Assembly: GCA_051294375.1 (NCBI GenBank) | Contig: CM119263.1 | Coordinates: forward strand, 5,454,823-5,518,822 | Direction of reading: 5' to 3' | Origin: Paraspadella gotoi | Lineage: Eukaryota; Chaetognatha | DNA length: 64,000 nucleotides | In this document: in pieces, positions 1-14,875 of the stretch | How positions within the stretch are numbered: the first letter of the stretch is position 1 | Layout of the letters: every line of letters begins with the position of its first letter | Notes under the pieces: model-generated | The model's input: only the letters and a program-made list of their open reading frames with translations | Databases searched by the model: none | What the model was told of the DNA's origin: nothing | Made by a program: the position numbers and the translations under genes

Positions 1-89
1 CTCACATCAAGGCGAGTGTCCCAATCTGGAATTCGTATGAAATGTTAAGTTTATGTGAATAGTCATTCAAGTTAAAGAGTCACATTTCG

Positions 90-279
90 CTAATTACTTT
101 TCTTTTTAGTGAATTTCATAAAAAACGTGACTTCTGTGAAACCATCTATTCGAACTTTCACATCCTCCATCTCGTAGACTTTCCGATCGTCAGAATAAAA
201 TTCGTCCTTGTAGGTAATCCAATCAAACGTGGTTCTCTTTGCCGGAGTCGGCGAGTGTTTCATTTCTATGTTACCCATA
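90..279 (-). CDS. Possible last exon of an unrecognised gene (partial)
   Basis: On the minus strand a tttttctag acceptor opens a 63-codon reading frame ending in a stop. It encodes a charged peptide beginning SMGNIEMKHSPT and ending FFMKFTKKKSN. It looks like a terminal exon entered with one base left over from the previous codon. No family is recognised and I could not find the preceding exon in the AT-rich sequence up to about 2.7 kb, so the gene could also be a chance open frame. Weak call. Confidence 0.35.
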
Positions 280-724
280 CTAGAAAAATACGAAAGCAAT
301 CATTTATTTCTTACTTTATCTAAATTTCCTTTAATGATATTTCAAAAAACTAATCGAAGATTATAAGGGATCTTTAGATTTGTCGTTTTTGGACGGAATT
401 TTGTTCTTTCTCCCAGGTCATTGAAATTAGTCTGAAACTTTTATAACATCGCTTGGTAAGATATTTTTGAAAAAATTAAATTAAATTCTTTTAACGCAAC
501 ATAAGTGCGATTTTAACTATTCAATTAATATTTTCATACTTATTAGAAAAAACTACGAATAAAGCAAAATCCAAAATGTATTTGTATATTCTTAAATTCT
601 ACCGTTTTCACGCCCTCAGGAACGTAAGAATGTCAAAGAACGCTCGTTTTATTTAAAAGAAGCTCGTGTGGCAACTGATCATTGATCAAGTCACCGACGA
701 AACGAACACGCATAATCAATCTCT

Positions 725-734
725 NNNNNNNNNN
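725..734. other. Assembly gap (10 N) in a CT tract
   Basis: Ten Ns inside a short CT dinucleotide run. Confidence 0.99.
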
Positions 735-979
735 CTCTCTCTCTCTCTCCGTTTTTATATTTATTCGTACGGCCAAGTGGTTAATTATTTTGTTAATGAC
801 TGAAGACTTAGCATCCTTTGTTCCCGTTTTCTCTCTGATTTAACTCTGTTTTGTCTCCGTTTGATCGTCTCGATCGTTGCCTCACTCGTCGCATTTTCAG
901 AAAAAATCCGTCTGTCCGTCGTTTCGAAATTTAAATAAATTTAAATCATATTTATCATATCATATTAAATATATTATAT

Positions 980-1210
980 AGGAGGCCTTAAACCACCAAA
1001 GCCTGTCCAAAGTCTGTGGTAAGATAGCTTATTTATTAACATTGAAAGAATAATTTTTATATTGGTTGTACAATTTCAAAAATTCAGCTCTTTGTATTTT
1101 GATGCTCGTGCGCAGTACAATATAGTATATATATATATAATTAAGGAGTGTCTTTTTCATACAATTGAAACATTTTTAAAATATTTTGCCACTTATTGAT
1201 AGGGAAAGGC
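980..1210 (+). repeat. Dispersed repeat family A, two truncated pieces
   Basis: The piece at about 980-1080 matches the 3' half of the family (ggaggccttaaaccaccaaa followed by a gatagcttatttatta block). The piece at about 1140-1210 matches the 5' end (catacaattgaaacatt followed by cattgataggg-like sequence). The family recurs near 2.4, 7.3, 33.8 and 43.6 kb. It is short and non-coding, probably a SINE- or MITE-type element; the class is not determined. Confidence 0.6.
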
Positions 1211-1364
1211 CGGAACAGGTGAAAACTAGAAGATCTCTCAAATAAATAATGGTTAAGTGACTGTTAGAGAATATGAAAATGAAAATAATTTTTAAAATTT
1301 AGCTTATGATCAAGCGCACGGAAGCATTTAAAGATTATTTTATTACTATATAAAGTTTAAAAAT

Positions 1365-2095
1365 TTAAAAAACAAGTTTGAGCAAACAATGTCGGATCTG
1401 CCCACGATCATTATCGGTAATTAATTAATTAATTATTTAATTAATTAATAATTAATTCAAGTTAATTATTTAATTATTATGCAATTATGTAATTAATTTT
1501 ATCCAAAATGTTTGTTTTGATTGATTAATTAACTGAATGATTAATTATTGATTAATAATTGACTTAATTAACTAATTAATTATTTGATTAATTAATATAT
1601 CTTGCATTTACATTTAAAATAAAAAGAAAAGAAGCATAATCAATTAGTGAAACAGGTTCTTTGTTTTTCTATTTAACATCATTTTCACTCAAACGATTCC
1701 ATCGAAACTTGATTTCCGTTTAATCACACACTTTTCCACCCAAATACAAATTTCAAGTCAATCGCCCCATCACTCATGAGTAATTGGTGTTCAAATAGTG
1801 AATTATATTTTTGGTTTTTTCCATTTAAACTCATTTCCACTTGGACGATTCCATCGAAACTTCATATCCAGCTCAATCACACACTTCCCTACCCCACACA
1901 CAAAATTTATTCCAACATCCATCCAATCCAATCACGAGTAATTGCGTACGGCACGAACGGTCCACGACGGACAGACATTGTTTTTTTTTGCATAATTTAT
2001 AATAATTCGATGTTCTAACATGATATAAGTGAATGCCCGACAAGATTGAGGGGGTGGACCGACGGACCGACAAAGTGAATTATAGATGATGAAAG
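1365..2095 (+). repeat. Dispersed repeat family B, TTAATTAA-rich, about 0.7 kb
   Basis: It starts with caagtttgagcaaacaatg, runs through a long ttaattaa low-complexity core, then a conserved tail containing catcttgcatttacattt, a ccatcgaaacttcatatcc block and a short ggacggac-type run. It ends near aagtgaattatagatgat. Near-copies occur at about 18.5-19.2 kb and, 3'-truncated, at 19.97-20.26 kb. No protein-coding capacity is seen, so it is probably a non-autonomous element. Confidence 0.7.
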
Positions 2096-2319
2096 CAGAT
2101 CCGACTAAAAAGTTTTTTAATTGATTCTGATAGAGCTTTAAAAGTTAGATAAAAGTTATTAATACAACTTTTTAAATTTTTTTTGTTTTATTAATAAAAA
2201 AATTAAAAAAACAAAAAATTTAGCCAATGATGACAATGATGATAATTTTTTAGGGTTTTTTTTAGTTTTAACCAATTTATTATCAAAATTTTAAAAAAAT
2301 TGCAGTACTAACTTTCATT

Positions 2320-2560
2320 TAACTTTTCAAGCTTTATAGGATTCCGTTCTTAATAGGGAAGCCAGGTACTCTGGGAGTGAATAAACGAGATTGTGTGAGA
2401 GTCTTGATTGAAAGCTTGCAGGGACCTGAAATGTCATTATCTTGTACGAGTTATGGAGGCCTTAAACCACCAAAGCATGTCTAAAGTCAGGGGCAAGATA
2501 GCTTATTTATTAAATGAATGGATAATTTTTATCTTGGTTTTAACAATTTTATAGAATATT
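2320..2560 (+). repeat. Dispersed repeat family A copy
   Basis: Contains gggaagccaggtactctggg, the agcttgcagggacctg block, ggaggccttaaaccaccaaa and the gatagcttatttattaaatg end. It is close to the copy at 33.8 kb. Confidence 0.75.
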
Positions 2561-2782
2561 CTAATCACACAGTTTGTCTACGTTCTTTGGACCCCCTCTT
2601 GAGCGATAATTTGTATTGCCATGTGGCTTTTGTTTTGTTCCCATTTTCTCATCTCCCCGTCGCCTACAGAGCTGAAATTTTTTTGTTTCCTGCAGCGTCT
2701 TTTACTTGGGCTGCTGCCTGAGAGACGAAGTTCTCTTTGGTCTGAGAATAACCCATTACTCAGCAGCACCTCAGATCATCCA

Positions 2783-2866
2783 GCCAGGATGGCCGAGTGG
2801 TTAAGGCGTTGGACTTAAGTTCCAATGGACGGTTGTCCGCGTGGGTTCGAACCCCACTCCTGGCAC
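2783..2866 (+). tRNA. tRNA-Leu (anticodon TAA)
   Basis: A class II cloverleaf. The acceptor arms GCCAGGA and TCCTGGC pair exactly and are followed by discriminator A. The A box is TGGCCGAGTGGTTAAGG. The anticodon loop CTTAAGT carries TAA at 2816-2818. There is a long variable arm, and the B box GGTTCGAACCC is intact. No intron. Promoters are internal (A and B boxes). It appears functional. Confidence 0.97.
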
Positions 2867-3904
2867 AACTTTTTCGCATTTCAGTTAAGTGCCCAGCATG
2901 GCGCTATATTTTATTCTGCGTATTTTTTTTCCCTAATAAGTCGAGCTCATCTATTAGGTTGCTGTTGTCGCTTTATTGCTAGCTCCTAGTAATATCTGAC
3001 GTATCTATTGAGCCTAGTACTATAAATGGAGGATTAATTATATTAACTAAGGTAAAACGAAATCAAATAAAACGGGAGAGGTTACAATTCGTTACCCGGC
3101 CAAACTCGAGACTGACTCTTACAAAGCGATCGAAAACCACTTCAAGTAAAGACCTAAAACCGGTCATTCTAAAAATACTGGGCCGAGAAATCTTTTGGTT
3201 GACACCGCCCTCCGAAAATAAAATTAATTTAAGGGGAGGACCGAGTAGTAAAACAAAAGCAAATGCGTTAAATAATTATGATTTAAACAAGTCGGATGAA
3301 TGCACTAAATAGTTACGAATACTAAATAAAAGGTGACGCGTCATAAAGGAATAAAAAGGAACAGATCTGTAGAAATTAAAATTAAAATACAGTAGACAAG
3401 ATAAAATTATTGAACAGTGACGATAATCAACAATCAGAGGCAAATGAAACGTTAAACCAAATCAAGTTAAAATTTGTTTACTTATTTCTCTGGCAACCTT
3501 TGCCTAACTCTGACGGGCGTATGTAACGCCATTGTGTAGCTGAAATTCTTTTAGACACAACTTGATAGCTGTCTAATAACTTTAATTTAAAAAAAGCTGT
3601 TAATATCCAAGGAGGCATCTTTTTTATAGCTTAAATTTTTATAAATCTTGTTTTATGTTCAGATTTAGTCGTAATTTTCAATATTAATTTTTTTTAACTA
3701 AAACAGATTTCCCAATGTTGCACATCAGAAAGCTTTTGTTGGAAATTTGGCTCCAAACTAGTGACACCTCTCGGCAAAAAGATAATTGGTTTGCAAACAG
3801 GCCGTTTAAATTGTGGAGCTTCAATGCAATAAACCTTTTCAGTGTTCATTTGACTTTTACCTCTTCGGGATAAATTCTCAAATTAACCTTCACCAATCAG
3901 AAGC
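2867..3904. other. Spacer between two tRNA genes
   Basis: About 1 kb of AT-rich sequence without long frames or recognised repeats. A T-rich run soon after the tRNA-Leu gene could end RNA polymerase III transcription. Confidence 0.5.
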
Positions 3905-3976
3905 GGTCCCATGGTGTAGTGGTTAGCACGTTGGACTTTGAATCCAGCAGCCCGAGTTCGAATCTCGGTGGGACCT
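3905..3976 (+). tRNA. tRNA-Gln (anticodon TTG)
   Basis: A 72-nt cloverleaf. Acceptor arms GGTCCCA and TGGGACC pair, followed by T. The D arm is TGGTGTAGTGGTTAGCAC. The anticodon loop CTTTGAA has TTG at 3938-3940. The T arm is CCGAGTTCGAATCTCGG. Followed within about 10 bases by a T run suited to RNA polymerase III termination. Matches animal nuclear tRNA-Gln closely. Confidence 0.97.
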
Positions 3977-4384
3977 CATTTTTTTAGTAAATATTTATAT
4001 CAATAAGTTTACTAACTTATTTTTAAAGAGGTATAATTCTAGTCTCGCTTGTGTCCTATTTTGATTTGTTCAAATCTTTTAAGATCGATCATTCCTCTAT
4101 GATTATATTTAGTATATGAAACTAAGTTAGTGAGCTAACTATTAGTATAGCTCAAAATGATTTAAACTCAAACGTTTTTAAAAAAAATATATAATCTCTT
4201 CAATCTTAAAGAAAGACAACAACAACGCGTCCAGCGTCAACAGTTTCTAGATAAAATTGCAACATATATATTCAATTACAAAAATTAAAATAAACTAACA
4301 AGACACCTTGTTGATTCTCAGAGGTCATTGAGCAAAAAAGTCGAATTCGAGTATTCAATCTTTTCTTTAGTTTGTATCGTCTTT
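3977..4384. other. Spacer downstream of the GT31 gene
   Basis: AT-rich. On the minus strand it would contain the 3' untranslated region of the galactosyltransferase-like gene ending at 4385. Nothing else recognised. Confidence 0.5.
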
Positions 4385-7205
<2,821 letters not shown>

Positions 7206-7289
7206 CTGAATGGAAGAAAAAATGTGAAATTTATATATAATACAGTACAATATAGTACAATATAATACAATATAGTATTCCCCGATGTA

Positions 7290-7470
7290 ATACTTAAGGG
7301 AGTGGTCCTTTCATACAATTGAGAAACATAATACCACTTCATTGATAGGGAAGCCAGATACCTGTTATGTCATTATCTTGTAAGAGTGATGGAGGCCTTA
7401 AACCAAAGCCTGTCCAAAGTCCGGGGCAAGATAGCATATTTATTTAATTAATGAATATTTTTCTATTGGT
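7290..7470 (+). repeat. Dispersed repeat family A copy, internally deleted
   Basis: Contains catacaattgagaaacataa, ggaagccaga, then directly cctgttatgtcattatcttg and ggaggccttaaacc. It lies in the interval between the two GT31 modules. Confidence 0.7.
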
Positions 7471-7685
7471 AATAAATATTTGAATAAATAAATACTTTCC
7501 CCGACTAGGATATCAATCGATCCCTTTCCTTCTTTTCTCCGATTCCCCCCAGCCCTTCCATCAACTCATCTTAGTAATCCCACTTCTCGATGTCTTCAGT
7601 CATCATCCATCCTTTCAACCAGCCCCAGCCTCACTCCACTCCTTCCCACCATCTCTACGCCCCCCACCCCCTCTCCCCCTCTCAC

Positions 7686-8313
7686 CTTACTCCGCCCCAC
7701 CTCCATCATCTCCGCCCCAATTTCTCCCTCAAAATCCCAGTGAAGAAAACGTCGTAAACGAAAGAAGAGTTCGTCTCTCCGACAGACCGACCGTACAGGA
7801 CGTCCCGCCAGCGCCGCCGGCAGAAAAAACCCCACCGAGTTGCAGTACGGGGGATAAGCGGCGCCGGGGAATTCGTCCGGCGCCACGTTCCACCTGGCGT
7901 TGGCGCCCGTGGCGTTGCGCATCACGGAGACGTTGTGATTGGGGGTGCAGTAGAGTCGATGGGGGAAGGAAGGGGGACGAGGGATGTGGAGGAGGGGGTG
8001 GGAGGGGTGGCTGTCGTCGTCGTCGTCGTCGTAGACGTCGCTTCCTCTCCGTCGCAAAAACTCCTTTACGTTAAAGACGTTGACGAAAGTGTCGTCTCTG
8101 GCGACGAGAATGAATCTCGGCCTCGACTGCCTGCACCTGGTCTGCACCCACCGCAGACCGGCCAGCACCTGCAGCGTCTGGTTGCGGTGATGCTGCAGGA
8201 AGTCTCCTTGAACGAGGTCGTCGTAGCGACCGGATTCGATCTCAGCTTGAAAGGCGAAAGAGGAAGAAGGATCGACGCGGCCGACGACGAAGAGATTGAG
8301 AAAGCGGAAGTCC

Positions 8314-8350
<37 letters not shown>

Positions 8351-8968
8351 TACCAGCCACGCTCACAGACGCCCACGTCTCACGAATCGCCAGGCGCCTG
8401 TCGACATTCTCCAGGCTGCTTAGAGTGAGAACGACGAGATCTAAGTCAGGCGGACAATCAGGCGACGTCGTCTCGTTGACGAAACCGGAAACGAGACGCC
8501 TGACGAGCGGTCGGCGCCAACTGGCGGCGAATCCGGCGTCGGTAGACGTCGTCGTCGTCGTCTTCGTCGTCAAGGTGACCGCTTTTTGTAAACGGCTGCA
8601 TCTATGACAAAACATTAAAGACTGGTTAAATATTAAAAGTGATTTATGTATTGTGAAAATTTAATTAAAGGTTAGTAAGCTTCTTTAATTATATATGAAT
8701 ATTTTTATTGATTGTTAAGTAGAAATTACGTATATTTACAAAGAGTTTTGCGGCTTCCTAATTAACCATACCCGAGTTATTAGATCGGATAACAGATTAA
8801 TTAAAGATAAGTTAAAAAAACTAGGCGACCTCACCTGACGTCGCTGACGCAAGGGGGGCGTGTCCTCTCGTCCCACGAATCGAATCGATCGAGGAGATGC
8901 GACCCGGCATGCCACGCCCACTGGAATGGCGTGATGGAGGCGGGGAGTGGAGGGAGGAGGTTGGAGGG
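7686..8968 (-). CDS. Second GT31 galactosyltransferase-like module (5' part of a gene; 5' end uncertain)
   Basis: The main exon is 8601-7686: a catag acceptor, an AAG|GTGAGA donor and 305 codons. An upstream exon ending at the CAG|GTGAGG donor at 8835 joins in phase and supplies a stem ending RPPCVSDVR; its 5' limit near 8968 and the start codon are not resolved. Visible GT31 motifs are DLVVLTLSSLENVDRRLAIR with ETWAS, DLVQGDFLQHHRNQTLQVL, LVARDDTFVNVFNV (acidic metal-binding site) and AYPPYCNSVGFFLPAAL. A 12-glycine tract interrupts the domain after RETWASVSVAGS. The usual EDV-x-x-G motif near the C terminus is not found before the donor; LHWDFEGEIG lies roughly where it should be. The donor is phase 0 and the next exon downstream (7205-7050) is entered in phase 0, so this may be the N-terminal half of one two-domain protein with the module at 4385-7205. 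Otherwise it is a truncated or degenerate tandem paralogue. Confidence 0.75.
8313..8350. repeat. (CCG)n microsatellite encoding poly-glycine
   Basis: Twelve CCG units on the plus strand, read as poly-glycine inside the GT31 catalytic region on the minus strand. Confidence 0.9.
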
Positions 8969-9039
8969 CTGGAGTGGGGGAAGGGGGAAGGCAGGTGAGG
9001 AGGAGAAGGATGAAAAAGAGATTGAGGAGAGAGAGAGAT

Positions 9040-9091
<52 letters not shown>

Positions 9092-10075
9092 GCTTGGTAT
9101 TTTAATATTGAAAGAGAAGAGAGAGAGAGGTGTTAAATATCACTGAACACTTTCAAAATCTCTACCTCCGATGGCGCTGGGATCTGCGCCAGATTCTGAC
9201 GAGAAAAAAAAGATCATCTGCACGAAGAAAAACAAGATGGCCGCCACCGCTAGTGACCTCCAGTGTCGGCCGCCGTAAACTCGAAGGCATCGCATTCTCC
9301 GTCGATTGTCTTTTGTCTTTTACTCTTTTCTTTTATGGACTTGACGACTTGTGAAGTGACATGATCACGTGATCACATGAGACGGAGCGGACGCTGTGAA
9401 AATGTAAGAAGATTCACTCAGTTCGAAGATCAAGAATCACACTTTTTACGAATTCGAGTTGAATTTCACTTCGATGGTGAAATAGATTTTTTCCAGGCGA
9501 ACAGTGAAAGTCTAAGAGTTGAGAAGTGAAAGTTTGTGAGAAGTTTTTTTTATCTTTTATTTAATCTGGAAGCGAAAGAAATTTATCCAATTCTTTTTAA
9601 ACATTTTAAATTAATGACACTGTGGAAAACGAATTTCCTCACCTCATAATTTTTCCATCCTTCGTTGGAGAAAAAAGTTTCGTTGGAAATAAGATTTTTA
9701 AAAGTTTTTGTGAGTTTCTGGTTTTTCTTCAGTTTTCTTAAAATCTGGAAGTAAAAGAAGTATAAGAAGAAGTATTAGAAAACGTGCTAAACGTTAAATG
9801 AAACGCTTGTTATGATTTCGTTGAATTTGAGAAAAATAAAAATAAAACTCAATCGATGAAAAAAATATGAAGTGGTTTCAGGTTTTGAACGAAATTCGTT
9901 TTGTTTTTTGTTTTGTTTTTATTTGTTTACGTTCGTGTGAAAAAAAAACGGAGGAGGAGGAGGAAGATGGTTAAAGGTTGGAGGAATGGAAAAGATAGAG
10001 AGCGAGCGATGAAATGAAGATAGGAGGTTAAAAAATCTCTCTCTCTCTATCTCTCTCTCTCTCTCTCATCTCTCC

Positions 10076-10125
<50 letters not shown>

Positions 10126-10319
10126 ATCCAGTACAAACTTTGGTAGCTTCTTCCTTCTCAACTCGCGAAGTTGTTTTTTCGTGAATCAGGGAGGAGGGGA
10201 GGAGGGGAGGAGGAGGAGGAGGAGGAGGAGAGGAAGGAGGCAGGCAGGGGGAGGAAGGGAAGTGGCAGAAGAAGGAGGGAGGGGTAGATAGAGCGGAGAA
10301 AGGGGGTAAACAAAGGAAA

Positions 10320-10390
10320 AAACTGGAAGGAACAAAATAAAGTGATAGAGAGAGAGAGAGAGAGAAGAGAGGATGAGAGAAGAGAGAGAT

Positions 10391-10425
<35 letters not shown>

Positions 10426-11397
10426 CCACGACATGATTATCGGACATCGAAATGTTTTCCAAAGAAACAAAATCGTAATCATAGAAATTTTAAAAACAAA
10501 TTAATGAATGATATCACAGATTTTAAAAATAAAATAATACATATAAAGATAATGAAAAAAATTTAAACAACAATACATATATAGTATTATATATACTTAA
10601 AATTAAATAGCTAAAATCTTATAATATATTATGAAAATAAAAATAAAAATATCGAAACAAGTAACCTTTATCATAAAACCCAAAATAATGGACTAATTCC
10701 ATCGTTGATTTGTTGCAAATCGTCGCTATGAGTTATTTACATTTGACTATTGAGTATTAAGCTAATGTCTCACCATTTGATTTTTACTCTTCCCGCCATC
10801 GTCTGAACCGTGAAACGTCTTTCTCGCNNNNNNNNNNNNNNNNNNNNNNNNNTAAAGAGAGAAGAGGGAGAGAGAGATGAGAGAGAGAGGAATGTAACAG
10901 GGGCCGGGAGGAGAGAGAGAGAGAGGAGGGAGAGAGAGAGAGATAAAGAGGAGAGATGGAGAGAGAGAGAGAGAGAAAAAAAGCCACGATGGATATCGGA
11001 CATCGAATGTTTGTCCAAAGAAACAAAATCGTAATCATAGAAATTTTCAAAAACAAATTAATGTAATGATAAGAATCACAGATTTTAAAAATAAAATAAT
11101 ACATATAAAGGATAATGAAAAAAAATTTAAACAACAATACATATATATAGTATTATATATACTTAAAATATTAAATAGGTAAAATCTCTATAAATATTAT
11201 GAAAATAAAAATAAAAATATCGAAACAAGTAGATAACCTTTATCAATAAAAACCAAATAAATGGACTTTCCATCGTTGATTTGTTGCAAATCGTCGCTAT
11301 GAGTATTTACAATTGACTATTGGAGTATTAAGCTAATGTCTCACCATTGATTTTTACTCTCCCGCCATCGTCTGAACCGATGAAACGCTTTTCTCGG
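10320..11397. repeat. Imperfect ~0.5-kb direct duplication around an assembly gap
   Basis: The segment up to the gap (about 10320-10827) and the segment after it (about 10853-11397) share blocks such as caaagaaacaaaatcgtaat, tatcgaaacaagta and ccgccatcgtctgaaccg in the same order. They differ mostly by single-base indels. One member stops exactly at the gap, suggesting the same locus assembled twice. Confidence 0.75.
10828..10852. other. Assembly gap (25 N)
   Basis: Twenty-five Ns inside a duplicated segment. Confidence 0.99.
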
Positions 11398-14300
11398 TTT
11401 TCCGTCGTTCTTCTGAATCTTAAAACGAATTGTCTTGGCTTCGTCTCTTTTTTAGTCGTTTGATATTCATCGATGGTGGATTGGGGGGTCGATGGGAGAG
11501 GAGAGAGGAGAGAAGGGGGAGAGGGGGGAGAGGAGGAGAGGGGGAAGGTGCGGAAAGGGTATTAGAAGAAAGATGGGGAAGAGGAGGGAGAAGAGAAGAA
11601 GAGGGGAAAGGGGGAGAAGACAAATAGGAAGAAATTAGTATAAAATATTAGGTTGACGAAAAAATAGTGTAGAGAGGATAAAAAGATTTTGGAAACTTAA
11701 AAGTATAGGGGAAATTAGATAGAGAAGTAGATAATAAAAGTTAGAGAAAAATAGAGAACAAAAGAAAGAGAAGTTGAGACAAAGAGAAGTAGATTCTTTC
11801 TCTTTCGTCTTCGTTTTATGACTTTTCTTCGGTTCTAAGATTTTTTCGAGTTCGGACGGCGGCGAGATGATTTCGCCGCCGCTGCCGCTGCCTCTGCTGC
11901 CGCTGTCGCCGCTGCACTCGCCTCGATTTTACTGTTTGTTTTCGACCCATCACTCGGAGATAAAGGTTGAGGTCAAGGGCCGTGAGCATCACCGTGACGT
12001 GAGGCATCGAGACTTCACAAGCGAAACATGGACATTTGGACATTGGGCCCCATTAGCCCTGGATGCCTTCACAGAACTCTTCCATGATATCACTGTAACC
12101 GAACCTAAATTCACCAATGAAAAATCAGGTCTCCCTTCAATATTTTAAACCCACCCTCAACAAATCCTTAAAAAAATCAATAACTCTTTTGATTTAGTTT
12201 TATTATTCTTATCTTGTTTTTTTTATTAATAACAAAAACGATATTAACACAATTGTTAAATACAAAATCAGTAACGGTATCAATAACAACGTAAAAAGAC
12301 TGTTAGTGTTAGTGTTTTAAGTCATATTATCAAAGTCTGTACATATCATATCATATATTCGCTCAAATTCCCTTTAGAAAAATGTTAATTCCGATGAACC
12401 TTACAGTTTTATTTAAGATGTGAAACGCCCTTTAACCCCTGGTGAGACTCTTGCGCCGAGAGATCGTATTACTAAGTGGTGAGGGTAAAAGGAATGAGTG
12501 AATGAAAGGTGATTGAGTGAGTGAGTAAAAGAGAGTTGCGTGAAACAGATGTTAAAAAAAGAGAAAAAGAAGAAGAAAGAAAATTGGCGGAGACGACGAC
12601 GACGACGACGACGACGAAGCAAAAAAAAACAAAAAAAAAAAAAAAACGATATAAAAGTAAGAAAAGTGATTGCAGTTCTAAATTTGGTTGCTTCGCTGTT
12701 ACGATTTAAAATATACTTTAAATTATGTTTAATAAAAAAATATCGCGACAAAAAATAAATCTGTTGAAGTCGAACGAAGATTGGATTCAATTTGGGTTTT
12801 CTCCTTTGACTATGAATTCTTTTAAATGTCTGTAATATTGAAATATAATTCTTACTATTTTGTATCATAGTATTTATTTTCTACTTTTACAGTTATTTCA
12901 AAAATGTGCTTCTTCACAAAAAAAATCAAAGATGACGTTTGTAAACCTAAAATATTATTAAGCTTAAATAAAATATATAAGGAAATATCTTATTCTAAAT
13001 TTTTTAATTATTTTTTTTTATGAAAACAAGAAACATTGTGTTTCCGAATTCCGAAAATTCGCCGCTCAATGCGACCGAGTATTTCCGTCTTAATTGTATT
13101 AAGACTTTTTTGGAAATCGATTTCGGGTTTTTTCGACGGAGGGGGGGGGTCAAGATGGAGAGAGAGTGCGAAAGAATGATAGAGAGTGAGACAGAGTGGG
13201 AGAGAAACGGATAAAAGAAAAAAGGAGTTAAAAACTTTGTCTATTTATTGAAATGTAATACCATTTCAGTTAAATTAATTCGAATGTTGTATTCAAATTA
13301 TGATTAGGCGATACTTATCTCTCTCAAGTCAACAAAAAAGTTTTGTTTTCTCAGAGGGAAAAACTTTTTGTCGAAACTAAACAGCCGAGTCGTCGTCGTC
13401 GTCGTCGTCATTGTTGCTGTGATAGACGAAGCGGCATTGACTGGGAAACAATATAACAAAAACGCTATGATAGAATAATGACGGTAAAAATCACTATTTT
13501 TATTTTTTATTTTTATACTTTTATTCTCATACTTAAATCGGTTCATTTCCAATGTGATAATAAAATATGATCTCGCCGCTAATGGCTTCCCGCGAGTTGT
13601 AATGACCTAATCATGACTTGACTTGACTTTTCGGACCAAGGTATGTGATTACAGCGCTAAGTGGGCTGAAGACTACTATTCGTATCTATGTGCCCCCTCA
13701 GCAGCAATGGAACGGGTAAAAAGACTGTGGTCGGATTCCCGGCGACGCTACTCGGGTTTACGCTTAATTTAAGAGGAGTATAAACTTGAAGTCCTTCCTC
13801 CGGACCGTTGACTTTTCGAATCTGTCGCGCCCTTGCTGGATGCCAGTGGGTTATGGAGGAATTTGCGATTACAGGCAAGAAATAAAATGGAACCAAGGGC
13901 GAAAAAGGAAGAAAAGACTGAAATGAACAAAAGGAGGAGTTGAATTTACTGAAAATCTCGGATGATCCTCTTGATTCATTTTCGAAACTGTAATTTCCTT
14001 TTGGGAATCTCATTTGAAATTCTTTTTTGTATTCGAGGTTGAAAAAGAAAGAAAAAAGAAAAAGAAACCTTCTTATGACTGATAATAAAGAACGAAAACT
14101 GAAACGAATTTCCATAAAAAAAAAAAATGCAGAAACAAAAAAAAAAACAAAAAAACAAGGAGGAATAATTCCAAATTGTTGCGCCTGTTTAACCTTTTGA
14201 TTACTTTATTCATATAAGTTATTATTATATCTATTTGTATCTACTAGCAATAACTTTCTAGTTTTATGATTGTATTTCTTAGTAATCACGTGACTGGACA

Positions 14301-14756
14301 TTGGACAAGTATAAAATTTTTTTTTTATAAAATTAAAATAATTAAATATTATAAAAAAGAAAGTTCAACAGATCGACCGACTGAAAAATGACTAAGGCGA
14401 TCAGTCGCGGCAAAATTAAAAATCATCAGCGTCGAACAACAATCCAGACATTTGAAAAGATTTCTCTCTGCGGCCCTGAATATTCTTTTCAATTTCACCT
14501 GCATACGAAAATGGATTCGCTCTGTTTCATTATTCAACAATTTGTCTAACCGTGACTATCGTTTATGAATAAACGGACGGTCTCAACTACAAACCGATGC
14601 TTTAGTTTAATAAAATGAGGATTTTATAGTTTTACGAGTTCGATTCCATCTAAAATAAAATTGTCTTTTACTTTTTTTGTCTCGTCATTCTAATCCAAAC
14701 ATTTGGCATCTTTCCCTCAGTCAAGACTAAATATTGCACCGTTTACTGGACACTAA

Positions 14757-14761
14757 CTCTC

Positions 14762-14823
<62 letters not shown>
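14757..14823. repeat. (CT)n microsatellite
   Basis: About 32 CT units ending in ctcag, so it could serve as a polypyrimidine tract and acceptor on the plus strand just before the candidate first coding exon of the sialyltransferase. Confidence 0.9.
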
Positions 14824-14826
<3 letters not shown>

Positions 14827-14875
14827 GACGAGAAAGAGAGAGTAAAATGGGTTCACTTCTGATTTTGTCGTTAAA

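Larger units (their letters stand above)
280..2782. other. AT-rich spacer with dispersed repeats
   Basis: No gene is seen. It holds fragments of repeat family A (about 980-1080 and 1140-1210), a long TTAATTAA-rich repeat of family B (about 1365-2095), and a fuller family A copy (about 2320-2560). Just before tRNA-Leu is ordinary spacer. Confidence 0.6.
8969..14875. other. Microsatellite-rich spacer with one gap
   Basis: No gene is supported. It contains GA/CT runs (about 9030-9092, 10036-10122, 10348-10424, 10865-10977, 14757-14823), G/A-rich low-complexity sequence (about 10180-10330 and 11490-11620) and short trinucleotide runs (about 12594-12617 and 13388-13410). An AAGATGGCCGCC element at about 9233-9244 resembles a YY1 site and lies upstream of the GT31 start region. 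Open frames at 11867-12148 (plus) and 13657-13850 (minus) are of more complex composition but match no family and lack convincing splice borders. Confidence 0.5.

Noticed and set aside
11867-12148. 93-codon plus-strand open frame with varied composition
   Set aside because: No family match, no clear splice borders, and the first half is a trinucleotide-rich stretch. Kept only as a note in the spacer description.
12413-12868. 151-codon minus-strand open frame with Arg run
   Set aside because: AT-rich low complexity and (ACG)n repeat; no domain, start or splice support.
13657-14115. 152-codon minus-strand open frame
   Set aside because: Only the last ~70 codons look complex; no acceptor with a good pyrimidine tract and no family recognised.
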